From: Panorpa germanica
Taxonomy: Eukaryota; Arthropoda; Insecta; Mecoptera; Panorpidae
Reading direction: 5' to 3'
DNA length: 64,000 nucleotides
Assembly (NCBI GenBank): GCA_963678705.1
Contig: OY783214.1
Coordinates: 13,454,001 to 13,518,000 of the forward strand
The notes under the pieces are model-generated. The model was not told where the DNA came from. It worked only from the letters and a program-made list of their open reading frames with translations, and made no database searches. The position numbers and the translations under genes are program-made. Positions 35,299-49,000 of the stretch are shown piece after piece (positions within the stretch are counted from its first letter, which is position 1; the number at the start of each line of letters is the position of its first letter).

Positions 35299-35415
35299 TT
35301 GATTACATTATCTCGAGTCCGTAACGGAAAATCGACTTATAGTTGTACAAAAATATGTCACTCTACCAATGAGGCTTGTGGTACGATAACTATCTTAAAA
35401 AACTAACACAATTTA
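35299..35415 (+). repeat. Diverged repeat shared with 14178-14345, copy 2
   Basis: The similarity to 14178-14345 begins right after the MITE terminus with 'ttgattacattatctcgagt' and fades near 35415. See copy 1 for the shared boxes. Confidence 0.5.
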
Positions 35416-37060
35416 AATGTAAAATTTAGAAATTCATAGATGAGGAAGTGCGGGGCACCTCTTTATTTTATCCGACAATATTAAATACCGTAATTTTATA
35501 TAACTGAAATAACAGTGCAACACTAAGTGGAAATTGATTTAAATGCGTGCTGAAACCATCAAGCAGTCGGTAACTGTAATTAAATACAAAAAATAATTGA
35601 AATAAATTCACAATTGAACGTTACGCTTTCACTCATTTATAGGTTTTTTTTATATAAGAGTGAGGGCGTGAGAAAGAGTCATTTATAAATAGAATACTAG
35701 TGCTATAGGTTAATCTATTGTTGTTCAATAACATGTTATAACCCGATTTACGCAAATTATGACAAATACTTTCAAATCTATTATGTGACCTATTATTACA
35801 ATCTATAAAAGATTCCACAGTATTGCCGTACCTTAGTAAATAACATGTTATATTAGTTGCATAACATATAAAGTGTAAGGCGCATAATGTTGTTCAATTT
35901 CATTTATCCTAGCTTACAACCTTTATGTTTTCAATTTATGTCTTAGTCGAAACACCTGTAAGTAGTATCCGACGTTTGAGAATGTACTCTTATGCATCTA
36001 TTTTATACTATGTTATATAACAGAGAAGAGAGTATACTTTTCTATGCCCTTATAGTAGAGATAGCTGGAATGAAATGCCATCTTTGTTATACAAAAGATT
36101 GTAAAAAAGATGCATGAAAGCACTAGTAAATCATTATTATTACTTACAGCTGACTCGTGTAACACATAAAGTTTTATAATTAATATTTATATCGTGATAT
36201 CGAAAGATGGTTAAGAATTAAGTAGCAAAACAGAAAACCAAATTTTAAATAGCAGTATACATTCAATCTCCTTTTAAATATTTAAAAAATTGGAACTGTT
36301 GTATTTATATATTAACCTATATTTTAATCAAAAATGAAAAAGAAATACTCTTAAACAATGAGATCGCAAGTACATTGAATTTAAAAATCCCTCTTTATTT
36401 TACTTTAATATATCTACTTGCCGATAGATGGTGTTTCTCAATCGGTCAAGACCTGCAAATGTTCTTTTAAAAGTTTTTTAAGAACCAGCCTTTTACTATC
36501 TGTACCAAGAGCCAAAGAAAATGACCTCCAAAATGAGATAGAAGGTTGCATAAAAAGGCATTTTGTAATTTTCGTATTATTTCTTAAAGGGTAAATTTTA
36601 CATATTTTTTAATTTAAAGTTCATGACTTCTTAGCGTTAGTGATATGTTTTTTAAAACAAAACAAACACAAACAAAGATAAAGTTAAAAAATATATTTGG
36701 GAAGAATGAGCCGGAATGAATATGCAGGAGATTTTTTAAAAAGTTTTAAATCTCATTAAGTGTATTAGTCAATATGGAATTTCATATAAATGATAATCAA
36801 AATACAGAGTAATAAACAGAAAATACCAAAATATACTATATTTATTCACTGAATAAATATATATAATATATTATTTAAAAATATACAAAAACATGTCAAA
36901 TTCTAATAACAATAATAGCATATTTTTACAATGTACAGTGAGATTATTAAAATATAAATGCGTGCGTCATATTTTGTAAAAACATGTCGTTTCCCCATAT
37001 CGTAAACATATTTTACAAAATTAAATAACAATATAAATTTTGTTGTAATATTTATAAACC
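35416..37060. other. Intergenic DNA downstream of BCKDHB
   Basis: No exon is recognised. The part next to 37061 should contain the 3' untranslated region and poly(A) site of the minus-strand BCKDHB gene. AT-rich candidates on the minus strand occur within the first 250 bases, but I cannot choose one. Confidence 0.4.
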
Positions 37061-38914
37061 TCAGTATTTGACAATTTGTTCTACAGCATCCAAGCATCGC
37101 CATTTGTCCGGTAAATAGAAAGGTTCGTAGACATGGGGAAATGGAGTATCATGTCCAGTTACTCTTCTGACTGGAGCCTCCAAATGCAAGAAACATTCAT
37201 CCTAAATATAAAAACAATACCATATTAGAAAAAATGTAATGAATATGTTAAATTAAAAAATATGTCTCCTTGTTTGGTTTATTATTTCTGATAGACTGTA
37301 TCGCAGATCCTTATTTCATACTGTTTTAAGTGGCCGTTAACTTCTGACAATTTTTCGAGGTCTGTATTTTCTAAATTAGGTTTGCTCAAAGAGAAGAAAA
37401 CGCATAATTTAAAAACCAAAGAATATTAACCTGAATTGTAGCTGCGAGTTCGGCTCCGAAACCTCCTGTAAGTGGAGCTTCGTGTGCTATTATAACTCTT
37501 CCTGTTTTTTTAACAGACTGAAACATTATAAAAAAATGTTATCATTAATCAGTCAATTGTTATATTGTCTTCTTAATAAGAAACTCCAACATACATTACA
37601 AACAGTTTCCCTATCCCAAGGAAGTATTGATCTTAAATCTATAACCTCTGCAGATATATTAAATTGTTTCTTTGCCATTTCTGCTACTTCTAAAAGTACA
37701 TGAACCTGTGTTCCCCAAGCGATAAGAGTTACATTGTCGCCTGAAATACATTAATTATTATTACAATATTATAAAAAAAGTATTACATTAATTATTATTA
37801 CAATATATAAAATAAAGCCTCTGTACAAACCAGTTTTTAATATTTCTGCTTTTCCTAGGGGAATAGTAAAATCATTAACTGGAACTTCTTCTGCAGCCGC
37901 ACGATACAAAGTTTTAGGTTCTAACATTAAGCAGGGATCTTTATCTCGTATACAGGCTAGCAGAAGACCTTTAGCCATGTTAGGTCCTCGAGGCACAACA
38001 ACCTTTAGAACAAAAATTACCGGTTACATTTTCTAAATATTATGTCAAATTTTAGTTATATAAATCTTGAAGCTTTTCACTATTACAAAGGCTACCTTAA
38101 GTCCTGGTGTATGCGCAAAATAAGCTTCCGGACTTTGTGAATGGTATAGGGCACCATGACCAACTGCACCACATGGAGCTCGAACTGTTAAACCACCACA
38201 ATCAAAAACACCACCACTTCGATATCTACACTTGGCAGCTTCATTGACTAGCTTTAAAAATAAATTATTAAGAAATTAGAGAATATAATTATAGAACACT
38301 AGAATCTAGAATTTACAGTTATTAATAGGTAAATAGTTATTTTAATTGCTTATGCTAATAATACTACGGTAGAAAAGCAACCTGGTCGAAAGCTGGAAAT
38401 ATGTAATCAGCAAACTGTATTTCAGCAATAGCTGTGGCACCAACATTAGCAAGACCAATTGCAAAACCAGCAATTCCTTGCTCACAGAGAGGTGTATTGA
38501 ATACTCTATCCTTTCCATATTTATCCTACAAATGAAACCATTATATTAACTCCGATACATCAACTTTTCAAAATAAGAATTCATTTGTTACATACTTGAA
38601 GGCCTACAGTACATCTAAATACTCCTCCAAAGCCGACATCCTCTCCAAAAATGCAAGCTGAAGGGTCTTTTTTTAAAGCTATATCTAAGGCATTATTTAT
38701 AGCTTGAAACATATTTAGCTTAGTAGTCTCTCCTAGAAACAATAATGTAAGTTTAATAAGGTAGGCATAATATTCAAAGGATTTCAAACTTACCTTCTAC
38801 AGGAGGTTTCTGATCAGGTACATATGTAAAATGTGAACTCTGCCTGGATCCATTGAAGAGGAGTTTTGAAACATTTAGGTTAGCTCCAGAAATAAGTTTG
38901 CTTCTTAAATACAT
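37061..38914 (-). CDS. BCKDHB: Branched-chain keto acid dehydrogenase E1 beta subunit
   Basis: Beta subunit of the thiamine-diphosphate-dependent decarboxylase (E1) of the mitochondrial branched-chain alpha-keto acid dehydrogenase complex, acting in Leu/Ile/Val breakdown. Eight minus-strand coding exons join in frame with GT-AG introns: 38914-38794, 38732-38596, 38525-38382, 38251-38096, 38002-37831, 37740-37595, 37517-37431 and 37201-37061. They give 367 codons, slightly shorter than the ~390 of the human protein, with the shortfall mostly in the N-terminal mitochondrial leader. Recognisable segments are '[14 protein letters not shown]' (pyrimidine-binding domain, about residues 69-82), '[17 protein letters not shown]' (about 170-186), '[11 protein letters not shown]', '[12 protein letters not shown]' and the C-terminal '[15 protein letters not shown]', which separate it from pyruvate dehydrogenase beta. 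The first ATG opens a basic, hydroxyl-rich leader. It is head to head with the tetraspan gene at 40091. Confidence 0.97.
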
Positions 38915-40090
38915 TTTCTTATTCTATTTTGCTTACTCAATGACTAGTAGCAAATAGTAAATTTGTGAATAACAAAATTTGTTTTATCTTTTGGTTTCGT
39001 AACAAATTTATTATTGCGTAAGACCACGTAACACAGAAACCTTTATATATGTAAAAGTTTCTTACATATTATTCTATGTTCATAAAAGAATCATTTACAT
39101 ATTATCTTTAAATTAAAATAGATTAAATTATCTTTTAACTTATTTAATATGTATCATTTGAAATATTTATTATTCAAGGTTATATCTAGATTTAGGTTAT
39201 GTTGTTATCTGGTCAATCGTATTGTCAAAAGATTTTTTTTAAGTTCAGCAGAGAGCGTGGCTATGATGAAAATAACTCTTTCTAGGATGCAAACCAAATT
39301 GCCAAGGACTCAAATCTTTGCTTAATAAATAAATAAATATTCTTATAAATATAATAAAATGTAATTTAATTATAATAATGTATTGTATAAATGTATTTTA
39401 TAACAAAATAAGTAATAAATATAATAATGTAATTGATTCCGTAGTCAACAAATTTAAAGATTTGAGTAGAGTGCTCTCCAATCAGTACTGGATGGTTTTA
39501 TACAATCAGTGTGCAAATGTGCCCACACATACGAGGTTATATTCTTTATTTGCTTTTAATAAATATTGATTCTTATAAAATATCAAACAATTTAACTAAA
39601 GGCTCTTCAAAAGAATTTCTATTCTGTTCCAACTACAGGAATTCCACCTCTACAGATGTCAATGTTCTTTAAAATGTTTCTATTACATAGTTAGTTATAA
39701 AAACGATTAATTAATAGTTCATAATTAATAATATCAATTAATTATTTGAAGCCAAGAAGCAAATGATCGGTAGATGGTGTTTATAAAAATTAAACTCGGT
39801 TAAATATTGACTTCGGTAAGCCGAGCGAGCTCGACGAAGATGTGGCCAATGCTCGAAGAACTTCGTTTACTTCAGTCAACTTCAGTCAACAAGTTGCAAG
39901 TAGTATTCGTAGTATTCAACTTTCGAACAGGTGTGCTAGTGATCAATACAATTATTGTAAATAATTGTTAAACTAATAATAATTCACGACATGTCCATTG
40001 TGACACAATAATATCGTGAAAATACCATCAAACATTAGTTTACAGTGAATATTATTATAAATAAAATAGTGTAGTGTTAATTTTGATAAA
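38915..40090. promoter_or_regulatory. Shared upstream region of two divergent genes
   Basis: About 1.18 kb separates the start codons of BCKDHB (minus) and the tetraspan gene (plus), so both promoters should lie here. Near the plus-strand gene 'cttcagtcaacttcagtcaa' (about 39869-39889) repeats TCAGT, the arthropod initiator motif, about 200 bases before the ATG. No TATA box is convincing. The small open frames in this interval (39378-39569, 39973-40179 minus) have no support as genes. Confidence 0.45.
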
Positions 40091-43000
40091 ATGCCTTGTT
40101 CTGCGGTTACCTTGTCTTTGGCAACGATTTGTGCCGTGATTGCAGTGGCTTTGATGGCTATAGCATTTACAACAGACAACTGGCTTTATATTGAAGTAAA
40201 ACGTTCAAATATACAGGTAAATTTTTATTTACAATTATTTTATTGTATAATTAAAGGAAATGCATTAACTCGTACAATAATGCGCGTCCCAGAAAAGAAA
40301 TACTTGTTTAAGGTGTGTACAGTGACTTGAAAGATCAAATAGAAAACTTTCGTAAGACATAATTAACTTTCGTGTTTGGAATGTGTACGCCGATATATTA
40401 AATATTATTTTTAATTAACAAACAATACCATAACCATTCACTATATTTATTACAACTTTAAAATGTTTATTCGTCTTATTATTTTATACAAAATAAAATT
40501 ATTTACAAACAAAGCTAATTTTGCAATAATTAACTAATTAATAGCTCCTTTAATAATTTGTTGAAATGAATACAATGTCATTTACGTAGAATTTTCGAAA
40601 TATGTTTTCGTTCTTCCACTATTTTTCGATTGTGGTTTCTAATATATTTCTAAGAATCCTGCAAAAGGAAAAAAATCAGAAATTGTTGACTTCATCGGCT
40701 GCTTCGTCATGTGTGAATTTTTAATGCATTAAATCATGCTTATCTTTACATATGCTTCAATATAATAACATGCTTGCCTTCTACAATGCGACTCTTCAAA
40801 TATACCGTTGTATTTTTACCAGATATTATTTTTGTACCGTTTGTGGACTTTTGCTGCAGGCTATAATATAATTGTTTCGTTAATGAAAACACTAAGATTT
40901 AAGAGAATATACGCATTTTTTTCCAAGAAATATAGTTAAGAAGATAGTTAAGAAGATTTTAATGCTTATTTGGACATCAAACCTGCCCTAGCTTGTGGAA
41001 TCATAATTACTTTTTTAGATCAAATGTTATTAGTTATTATTACGGACATCTTTGGAATTGGAAATAATTTTAGTTAATATATTCTTAGTTAAAATCACAT
41101 TAATTAATTCATAACGAATTCAATAAGATTTTTGTTTCCTATATCAAATCAGATAGTATCTTTGACTGCATATTACTAACTCGAGCCATTGGCGCATTGT
41201 ATTGTTATTATTTATATTCACAAATACTATAGTATTTGAAGCAGTGCCGCAAAACCTTTTCGAGGTAACATAACACTTATGATTATAATCACAAGAAAAA
41301 CATACAAAAATTTTATTGAAAATTATTGATATTGATAGAGCTAGCTTCAGGAACACTTTTCATTTAATAGTTTTGCTCGTATAGTGTTTCGTTTCGTTCA
41401 ATTTCAAATATTAGCGTTTTTTTGAGATCATCATTCCCCACATCTCGTTAGCTGGTCACTTGACGTCTTCGGCAGACTACGCAAACCTTTCTTTGCTTTG
41501 GTTAGCGAGTTCCTTGACCCCATGGGGCTCTGTGCATGCGCTTGTGATGTTCGTACTCACATATCTACGTGTATGTTACCTTCTCATTGCCACACTATTT
41601 GAATAAATTAACAAAGTGTCTCCATACTTTATTTGCTGCTCACTAAACCAGATATTTTAAGCTAAGAAACTGTTAATAATTACTTATGCTGTGAGGTGTT
41701 TTATTCGGCGCGGCGTATTGATTATTTGAATCTCTTGAGGAATAATATTGAGTTTAAATGTAATTTTTTTAAATCTCTAATCATTTTAGTTGTTACAATA
41801 TCAATAAAATACAAGTAATTTATTATGATAATTTTTTGCAGCTTAGTTAATTTTAACTCTATAAGTAATTTAATGTGTTTTGTTATCAACATTTAATTTG
41901 AATGTTTACAGTTTTAATTTTGTTTTGTAGAAAAACATACTATAATGAATAATTATAATGATAATAAATTATAGGAAACGAATTAAGTACCTTTTAAATA
42001 ATTAAAAATGAAACTGTAATAAAATTATGAATTGTTATATTTTTTATACGATTTTGACTTAATATTCTATAACTGTATTATTTTTTTTTTCAATTTTAAA
42101 ATGATGTAATAATAATTTGATATATTTTAAATTGTTTAGATTATATAATTTAGTTGAAATAACAGTTATTTTAAAAGTAATTAATTGCTCCATTGGTAAC
42201 TTGCTCTTGCATATTCGATTTATTATTTACACCAAAACCCCGCTAAACATGGTTACGTATATGTAACGTTTATTTAACATAAAATAGTTTCTTTTACAAA
42301 TATTTTTAAAATTAATAAGATTACATAAGAAAAAGTATTTTTCGACACACATTTATGTTTTCTGACGGTAACAATGCTTACTATATTTTATATATGATTA
42401 TGATATAATTTAATATGAACATATAATGACAATGTAACAGAATCATGTTAAATTTCGTTTAATAATAAAACGTAACGTTAGGTAAAAAATATCTTTTTAC
42501 CAGTATACCAGTCCATCTAAGAATTTAGGCCCAACAATATATTTATTAAAAGAAAATAATTTCCGATTTCAAATAGAAACCTGTGAATTTCATGTCTCGA
42601 ACTGTACACCTTCAAAAGACATTGAACCTGTCACCTTCTAGCCAGTATTTATCACGTACTGTTTGTAGAAAACGAAAAATAAATAAAATCATTTAAACGC
42701 AGTAATTTGTGAAGAAAGTGTGAATCATAAATACCTGGTTGTTGTCGATATCGATAGAACCACCTGTGATTTTATCTTTTACTCATTGTCAGTGTTTTGT
42801 AGTAAGTTATAAATTTGTGAATGTCCTACTACAAAGGGTGGGATCACACTAAGGAAAAAACTGTCTTTAGAGAAGTTATAAAATTATCTTTTCTTTCTGC
42901 AAGAACAATAATATTAATTTTTTTGATTAATAAGAATTCATAATTTTTACCTGAAAATTCAGAGGTTTATATTTTCTGCGTTATGAATCCTGTTTCTTTC

Positions 43001-46000
43001 TTCTACCATCTTATCTCAAAGCAAATAAGGAAACAGGTTTTAACTTCCATCAACATCATCATCATCATCATCAGGTTTCTTGTCCTACTGGCCGGCAATA
43101 TCTCCGATGTTAGCACTCTCTTTTAGTGATTGAGGTCGAATGGAATATCTGTTTTTCTTTTTTAGTTTTTATTAAATCATAATATTTATTAAAATAATGT
43201 ACAATATTATTACAAATTTTTAATTAAAATATTTTGAAATTATATTTATTTGAATTAATTAACCGTGACTTATATATAAGTATAACAAACTTAACCTGTA
43301 GTTAGTTCCACTTAATTTTAAAATTAATTTAATATCATTATAGTATATTCATTATAAGAGTATATTAGTCGGGTAATAGCCTATCCAATTTATTGAATTG
43401 CGTATTTTTCTTTTCTTTTATGTGCCTATGAAATTTCATTAAAAATTAGGCACATATCTTTTTGAACTGTTTTCAAAATTAAAAAATTAACGAAGATATA
43501 GTTATTTAAAAATGACTAAATTCACAGAAAAAAATTACTAATTCCCATAAATCTTTAAATCTTTCTCTGTTTTGTTTAACGATTTTATTTCGATGTACCT
43601 TTAAATTACACTTTTAAATAGTTTTTCAAAATGACACCATATTTATTATATTAGCAAATAACTTAATTTTAAAGTATTGAAAAACTAAGAAATAATTTAA
43701 TTATCTTTTGGTTTTTATTAATGTCTGAACAGAAATTAGTAATTAAACATAATAACACTACTTCAAATATAGCGCTGGTTCATGAATAGAACTCAAAAGC
43801 GTATAATAACCTGACTCAGTTTGCTTAAAATGTTTACAATGTTATTATTTGGTATTATTCTCAGGACAGCTTCTGCAATGCACGCAGCTGATCTTTCACT
43901 TCAAGCTGGATTTCAGATTTCAGTCCTACCATACTTTCTGTGTTCTTTCTTAGCGTTGTTGCCATGTTTCGACTAACTAAAATAAATGACTTTAAACGTT
44001 CGTCATCTACTTTCTTGACCTTGTGTCTTGGAATGTTTTTAAACATCGGTATCTTCAACACTCACACATAGAACTCTTGTTGGTGTTGGTGTACACCAGG
44101 TGCAGGACGGTCAAACATTAAATTGGCATCGTTTTGTCCATAATATATATTATGCTGATGCGACTGTAGATGTTCAAATTAGAAAGTTCCACTTGTTACT
44201 ATTCATGTTAATTCTATTATTATGACATTCTTTACTTATTGAAGGTTTTCTATTAAATAAATATTAATCAGGTGTACGTATACAAAATGATGCGGAATTC
44301 AAAAAATGGGCTTGCAAACTACTCTTTATGATCAGGGGCCATATTCCTGAGTGTTGCGAACAATGGTCGTGATCGAACAGATATGATTTATATGAGTGAA
44401 ACATTTTACGAATCACTATAAATATGAGTATGTCCGATTTCTTTGGTTTATATTGCTTTTAGAGAAGTAAGATTCAGAGTTATCTACCACCAATCTCTTC
44501 ACCTTGAATGTGACCATTCCACCCCTGACAAGGGTCTACGAATTGGAACACTTCCAAAACTTAATTATTATTGATCAGTTTCTCACTTTTAATAAAATTT
44601 CCACATTCTTTCTTTAATAATTATCTTACAGAAAGATTTTAAAAATTGTGATTGTTTTATGCTCAACTAATAGTAGTAATTGATGAACTTACATTGAATT
44701 GTCTTTGAAACTGTAACAGTTTTATAGACTTTCTTATTTAATTCACGGTTGAATTTCATCTAATTTCTGTATAATACTGTCTCCAGATAAACTATTAAAA
44801 GCATGGGCGTCCGTAGTAAATTTTCCAATTGGACACGTCAATAATAGTTTCTTGGTGGAATCTGAGCCATGCAGTTATATTTTAATGCCTCAAGAATATT
44901 ATAAATGTCATCCATATTCAATCAAAATTTGTATGTTTGTATAATCCGTCCTAACCATTGTAAATTTGTATCTATCCACAGTATAAGGTTGCGTGTTTCA
45001 ATCAATTTTACGATTATACTTTGTGGAAATTTTTGAGTCAATTTTATATGAAACAAGTGCGTTGTCGATGCCAACGGACGCTACACAGCAGAACATGGCA
45101 GTGGAATCTGTGTCAGTTAACAGTCTTGTAATGATATATACAAACAATTTACTTTTTTACTAATTACATGCTGCGAACATGTTTTAATAACTATAGTCAA
45201 AATCACGATAGTTCGGCGGTGATTTATACGGGAAGAGGTTATAAGAGCGGTATAAATCTATAATACGATAATGAATTTTAGCTTATTCGTTTCTATATAC
45301 ATTATAGAACAATAAGTGAGTCAGTGCTTTTTAGTTATATCGGCAGTTTATATATTGTTTATACAACTTATTTTAAGTATGAGTCGCCACCGAACTCTCG
45401 TAATTAGAACTATATAATTGTGTTTAATTGCGTGGTCAGATGGCCTCCATTTAAATATTTTTGTTATTCGACAAGTACTTCATTATATTATTATGTTTTA
45501 GGTCTAACTTTATAGCCAACTTTATATTAATTATATCGTTTTCTTCTTTCACATAATTATAAAATCCGCGCATGCTATTGTAAAATTGACAACCTATTTC
45601 CTTCGTCCGATCATTGAATTGACATTAGGGAAACTATTCTGTCCACATTTGCATTGTGGGTAAATAATATTCGTATAGTTTTATTAGACATGAGTTCAGA
45701 TCAACCTGCAAAAAGTTTCAGCCATTTTTCTTCGATACTACGGGACTGAGTAGTGAAATACGGTGACAGTCCCGTATATACGAGATAACTATATTCAATA
45801 AGATAGCAACTCAATCGTTACATAAAAAACCATTTTATTTTACTATCCGAATAAACACAAAACATGAATATTGCATTAAATAAATATAACAGGTTACTTA
45901 ATCAAATCCTAGTACTATTTAATATAAAAAGTTCTCAATTTCATCTGATATCAATATTTTGTGATCCATTACCTTTTCTATACCTTCTGTAATTCTAAAC

Positions 46001-49000
46001 ATATTTTACGGAAAGGGTAAATTTTTATGATAAACAAATCTTAAATACACGTAACTGTGTTTTGAAGATTATTATTCGAATATAAATCCATCATTTTCGA
46101 AATATCATACTTTTTGTTCATAATTTCATAAATTCTATTTGCTATACATATAATTATTTTAGAGCTATTTGTGCGTGAAATTTCAACGATCATTGCTATA
46201 GAATCTCAGTCTACTATTATTTTAAATATACACCAGCGTACGTGCCCAAGAAACTCGAACGAATTCGTAGTGTGACGATTAAATCTAAATCATTTATTAA
46301 ATAAATAATTACGTAGTTTAAATTAAAATATAAAAGTAATTAGTAAGTTGTTCAATTAAATCTAAATCTTACGAGTAATAATAACTATGATTAAAATCAT
46401 CACAAGCTGGTGGTCACAAGATTGGTGCAAGGCGTGCAGTCTTCAGTGCCAACCGCACGAGGTATGGTTTGTTGTACTCGTCACGCTTTCGTGATTTTAA
46501 TACTTAGTACTTTGTATGATTTGATTTGCGTTAAAAATACAGGTGCGTTGTTTTATTAAAATTCTACAATCATTTACCTCCAAGAATAGAATTGAATGTA
46601 ATCACTAATCAGTTATAGAATATAAATCTAAATCTACTGTTACACACTGTCATGTATATTTTACATAAAATTTTATTAACAATTACGTAAAATATATTTT
46701 GTATTTACTTTACCTATTTTACAAAAGGTTTATATAGGCCTCAGATTTAGTCTAGCACCCAGTAAGTAAGAACTAGTAAGAACAGTAAGAAAATAACTAC
46801 TTCTCTCTTTCGATCAGTTCACCTCTCTCAAGACTAACGTACTTAGTTTCTTCACGGCACTGACTAATTTAAAAAAACCATGGTTATAGTATATAACCTA
46901 GTAGTCTATTTTCAAACTAAATAAAAACAAGTTTAGATGTGAGAGGATAATTAAATTTCCAATATTTAGTTAACAAATATGTGTTTCTTATATGATTTTT
47001 CTTTACATAAAGTCACCCTGTAGTACATACAAAACTACATACAAAAATGTCTTATGTTTTAAAAATGTTTATTTTGTTATTAACAAATTTTATTTAAATA
47101 ATTATTTTGTTTAAAGCGTGAAATAACAAAAATTTCATCAAAGGAAGTGTGTTATAATCATTAAATATATAATTAATTTAGTCTTATTATATGAAATCTA
47201 ACTTTCCATTTAAAATATTTGTGATACTACATTTCCATAATATTAAAAATAAAAGTAATTTTAAAACTAGATTATAATCAGTTAAATTTGTAATTCCAAT
47301 TTAAAAATGTACATATATATTGATAATTAAATAGTATTTTTTAATAGCAGAGTACGGTTTCGGCCTTGTCAACTATTTCATTATTTAATAAACTACTTCA
47401 ATTGTTATGAAAATAATAAAAATATGCATCAACGTTAAAATATTGAAAGTTATTTATAAATAACTGTTAGACAATTGAATTGTGTACTATTTATTGTATA
47501 TTTTGAAATTAAAGTAAAATAAACAAATATAAAACTGTTTATTTATATATTCTTTTTCAAATATTAAATATTCGACGGAAGTATAGCTATTTAACATTTA
47601 TATAAAGAGGAACTTTTCTTTTAGAACCTTACTTTTTTTTTACCTTACCGTACTTTTAGTATCGTAGTTTATCTAATTTTTAGCGGAAGTTAGTGTCCCC
47701 GAGAGAAGAACAATAATAAATGGTGGTTTTTATATTCTGTAAAACATATTTAAAAACCAAGCATCATTTTTTCACGTAGGTGAGTGAGGTGATTACGTAC
47801 CTTTTGCACCTGCTACTTGTAAAATAACCCCGCTTTCAAGCTAGCAAGTACGTTCTTTACTACATATTGCACTATTACTTTACAAAATTTCAGTTTTGCT
47901 AAAACGAATCATTTTACATTTTCAAATATATTTTACGTGTAAAAAACAAATATAGTCAAAATCACGATAGATCGGCGGTGACTTATACTTAAAAGAGGTT
48001 ATAAGAGCGGTATAAATTTATAATACGATAATGAATTTTGTCTTATTCGTTTCTATATACATTATAGAAAAATAAATGAGTCAGTGCTTTTTAGTTATAT
48101 CAGCAGTTTATACCCCACAACTTGTTTTAAATATGAGTCACCGCCGAACTCTCGTAACTTCAACCATAGGTGTATTTTCTGAAAAAAATAGTTAAGAATA
48201 GAAGTATATTATTTGTGTATACATCTAAAAAAATGACCATGATTGACCGTCTCGATAATGTAGTCTTAATCTAACATCTAAATCATTCGACTTGTACTTT
48301 CCCGACGCAGCAAAACTTTTAAACCATATTGTAGCCCGACAACGTCTTTAACTACGGTAAATGATTTCTTTTAGATAAATTCTGAACTAGTTAGATAAAT
48401 GAACATTTTATATTATTATGGAGTAAAAACTTTCTTTTCATCTAATTAGAAACAACTAAGGCTGTAACATTGTAACATTCGTTTATATAAATTGATACAT
48501 TTCTCTTTTAAAATTTGATTGAATGTGAATATTAAATTTACTAATTTATTGAATATTTATTTCATGGGAATGCTGGGAATTTGAATTATATTTCGTTCAG
48601 GTTTAAATTGAGACATTCACTTTTTGAACAAAGATTTATTGTGTGGTATATCTGTATATTTTCATGTATTTAGTAGTAAGCAAATGTTTGCGGGACAAAA
48701 AAAAATTAGAGATGTGAAAGGTTCTATGTGATTTTATTTTATTTAAACAGTTTTTAACGGATGTTTACTCAACAACCTTTTCTGATGGGATATGGGAAAA
48801 ATTAAATTGTTGTTAACTTTCAGTTTAAATAGTATTTAGTTATAGTCTAATAAATATAACGCAAGAGTACCATTTTATACTGGAAACTGTAATTCTTTTC
48901 CGAAATCTTGAACACAGGTCTGGTAATGGCGGAACGATCTTGACGTCGTTGATGACACACTCCGCTTGCGGCGCTGTAAACAAAGTCACAAAACTATCTG

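Noticed and set aside
37482-37996. Open frames on both strands within 37.5-38.0 kb
   Set aside because: They overlap BCKDHB exons 5-7 and adjoining introns. The plus-strand frame is antisense, and the minus-strand frame is exon 5 read into its intron.
39378-39569. 63-codon frame between BCKDHB and the tetraspan gene
   Set aside because: Asn/Tyr/Lys-rich composition mirrors AT content, with no motif and no homologue that I recognise.
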